Positions 61,441 to 64,000 of a DNA stretch of 64,000 nucleotides are shown here, piece by piece. Position 1 is the first letter of the stretch. Every line of letters begins with the position of its first letter. This DNA is from Tyto alba. Taxonomy: Eukaryota > Chordata > Aves > Strigiformes > Tytonidae. Position numbers and translations under genes: made by a program. The notes under the pieces are model-generated. The model ran no database searches and had not been told where the DNA came from. It saw nothing but the letters and a program-made list of their open reading frames with translations. The stretch lies in the NCBI RefSeq assembly GCF_018691265.1, contig NW_024881295.1, positions 20,946,243 to 21,010,242 on the forward strand, in the 5' to 3' direction.

Positions 61441-64000
61441 CAAATAAACCCAACAAGTGCACTTGCTCTGTTTCGGGTTTTGAGACCTGTTGTGATAAAA
61501 ATGGGATACCTTAGCTATTTTATTGGATCACAGATATTTCTGAACAAACAGAATAGATTTATAGTTGACTAACAGTTCCATCTGTCTCTTGCATTTTCTA
61601 ACTGGTTGGTAGAAACCACATGCACAGTGTAGTAATAGTTTGCTGGTGGAATATTGCAAAGTGTATAAGAAATTATTTTATGGATTGATTACATGAACTT
61701 TTAAATAGCTGCTGATTATCTTTTCTGGACAGTCTAATTAATTGTGTGCTCTGGCAAGAAGAGAGCAGAGTAAGTTCTGTAGTTCAGCCAAGACTGAGTT
61801 TATTTGTTTTGTCATTTTAATTAATGTGACCCAAGCTGTGTAAGAGCTCTGCTTGACTAGCATTTGCTTCTTATAGGCAATTATTGTAATTAGCTGGTTG
61901 GCTGCTTGCTTTCTATCACAAATATGACTTGTCTTCAGCTTAAAGTATGCAGAGAAATAGTCTTGTGTATGCACGATGGTTTGTGGGGTTTTTAAAATTT
62001 CACTGCTGTATGCATTTAACATCTTGAGAGTCTGGTGGTTACCTCTCTAAAGCAAGATTGCATTCTTAAAGAAGTTAGGAGATGTAGATAGGGGTTTTTT
62101 TTCCTCTCCCTTTTTTTTTTTTTTTTTTTTATCTGTGACAGTCTAGGGAGAAGTTGTTAAATTCATAAATGTAAATACAGTGAATTGTACAAGAACTTGA
62201 TCTGTGCATGATCCTCATGACTACTGAATTAGTACCAAAGTGAATAAAAGAGAATAGTAATAATGCAACACAAAAGCCTCGAGCAATGTGGAATTAAAGA
62301 TTTAGTTAGATCAAAGAAAGCTGTGCAACTGGTGGTTAATGATTTAAATGAAGGATACAGACACCTCTTATTTTTCACACTGCTGCTCTGCTATGGTAGA
62401 AAACATTTGTTAACTTTCCTTTCTGTAGTGCTTGGAGGCAAATTCTACTCGGCAGCAAGCAGCAAAGATGGCAGATGATGGAAAAAGTGGGGGAATGAAA
62501 ATTAAAACTTACGCAGGAAGGCTGCTGCTTCATGGTATCCTCAATCCATCCGACTGCGGGCTACGGAGAGTCTGAAAGGTGACTTTTTGCGCCAGCTCAG
62601 GTGGTCACTGGGTCCTTTGCCAAGCTGTTTCAGCACACTAGACTGGCAGAAAACTAACCTTGAGAAAGAGAACAATTTTCTGCTTGTTTAGCATACTGAT
62701 ATGGTTCGGCCAGAGGTTTAAGTTCTGGAGAAAGAGTATGGAAGGGAGCAGGGATAGATAGCCAAGGACAATGCAATAATTGCAGCCACTTTCTAGGTTG
62801 GTGTAAGCTGCAAAGCAGCCACTGCCTAAGGCTCTTGGTGACTTTGTTCTTACAGGGAAACTGCTTGGTTATGTTACAAGGGTAGACTTCATTGAGCTTT
62901 ATCCTTTACAGTTTGTTGTTGTATTTAAAATAATATTTTTAAACGCTTATAATAAGTAAGGAACATTTGAAGTCTGAATTCCTTTTGTTAAAGAGGAGGC
63001 AACTTAAGAGGCGAAGGTCTGACAGACTGAAAAGCTATTTATTCTGCTTTAAGAGCAGAGATGAACAATGAGCAGTTCAATGTGCCTTTAGAATTAAACA
63101 AAGGAAAAGACGTAGATTACTCAGTTGCAACTGATGTTTTTCAAATAAATGAGATGCAAAAATATTAAGTGAAACCTGTTGGTAATACCAGGGGTTTGTG
63201 TGGTGGAAGTCCTCTGGTAAAGAAAGCGAGTCTTTATTGAATGTACTTGTCTTAGAATTGCAGAGTTAGTCTTCCACTTATTTTTTTTTCAGTAGAGTTT
63301 CTGCTGCTCATTCCTCAAAGATGATACTCTGATACTTGACTGTTAACTTGGTCAGATGTTTTCTAGTTTTTTTTTGGAGTAGGGAGGGAGTTGTGTGTTT
63401 GGTTTTGGTGGTTTTTGCTTAACGAGAAGAGTGTTGCAACAGACACAGCTGAAAACCTGCATTCCTGGTTACGAGGGGGGTTAAGAACTGTCCTTTCCTG
63501 CCTAAAAAATGCTACCTGTTAAATGGAAAATAGTTTTCATCTTCAAGCTTTTTAAATATTTTGCTAACTGCTGTGCTTACAGCAGATGCCTGCTGATCAC
63601 ATTACTGTATTAGCTGACCTAGTTATGATCCTAGTCATCAGACAGGATGGTACAAAAAAATGTTGTACCTCTTCTTTGGGATTTTTCTTCTTTAATGTGC
63701 TATTATACATCTTCACCAAGGCCATTCTTTATCAGTCTAGAAAGATATGTTCATAGACTTTTGTGGAAAAAGAGATACTGGATCCTTTTTCTGTTTGCTA
63801 CAGTAACTTCTGTAGATATTGTTATGTGTAACTTATTTACTATTCTGTGATTGTAAATTTTACTGGACTCATTCTGAACTGTCTAGCCAGGAATGAAAAT
63901 ACACTGTCAGAGTTCATATCTCAGACACTGTAAAGCAACTGCGATAAAAATGATTCACCAACATTAATAAAAAATGCTGACATTCCTGTCACTTGCTTAA

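Larger units (their letters stand above)
53425..64000 (+). other. BRAF: BRAF intron 1 (incomplete)
   Basis: Starts at the exon 1 donor and runs to the right edge. The conserved exon 2 peptide beginning VWNIKQ was looked for in translated frames and not found, so exon 2 lies further right. The first 400 bases remain CpG-rich. Beyond that it is AT-rich with MIR-like and CR1-like remnants and many T runs, listed separately; otherwise nothing is recognisable. Confidence 0.85.

Noticed and set aside
53425..64000. Search for BRAF exon 2
   Set aside because: The conserved VWNIKQ peptide with an acceptor was not found in any plus-strand frame; exon 2 must lie beyond the window.

Overview
This is nuclear DNA from an amniote, most likely a bird. 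It has large introns with GT/AG junctions, CpG-rich promoters in an AT-rich background, many homopolymer runs, and only old CR1-like and MIR-like repeat remnants. No young mammalian-type SINEs or LINEs are visible. The gene order TMEM178B (minus) - MRPS33 (plus) - BRAF (plus) is the conserved block that in human lies on chromosome 7q34, shown here reversed. The call to birds rests on repeat content and compactness (about 17-18 kb between genes). Another sauropsid cannot be excluded.

Layout. Positions 1-17708 read as the 5' part of TMEM178B intron 1 (gene on the minus strand). It holds no recognisable exon, but has a pyrimidine-rich block with LINE remnants, a minus-strand CR1-like reverse transcriptase fragment and a MIR-like remnant. 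TMEM178B coding exon 1 is 17709-18090, with a GC-rich promoter region near 18.84-19.43 kb. From 19.5 to 34.7 kb is intergenic DNA, including a degenerate repeated-motif zone at 19.9-21.8 kb. A CpG island at 34.78-35.56 kb holds the MRPS33 promoter. The MRPS33 coding sequence is complete in two exons, 37642-37856 and 39577-39682 (106 residues). Intergenic DNA follows to about 51.9 kb. The BRAF CpG island and first coding exon (53287-53424) come next, and BRAF intron 1 runs off the right edge.

Only MRPS33 is complete. TMEM178B and BRAF each contribute one first exon; the rest of each gene lies beyond opposite edges of the window. The products have unrelated jobs: an ER/plasma-membrane four-pass protein, a mitochondrial small-subunit ribosomal protein and a MAP-kinase-pathway kinase. 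The block is conserved synteny, not a functional operon.

I found no undescribed multigene system. The observations most worth checking are a cluster of CRE-type sites at the BRAF promoter, an NRF-1 palindrome at the MRPS33 promoter, an overlapping upstream ORF on MRPS33, two exon-like segments phase-compatible with MRPS33 exon 2, and the repeated-motif zone upstream of TMEM178B. All similarity statements are from recognition by eye; no search was run.
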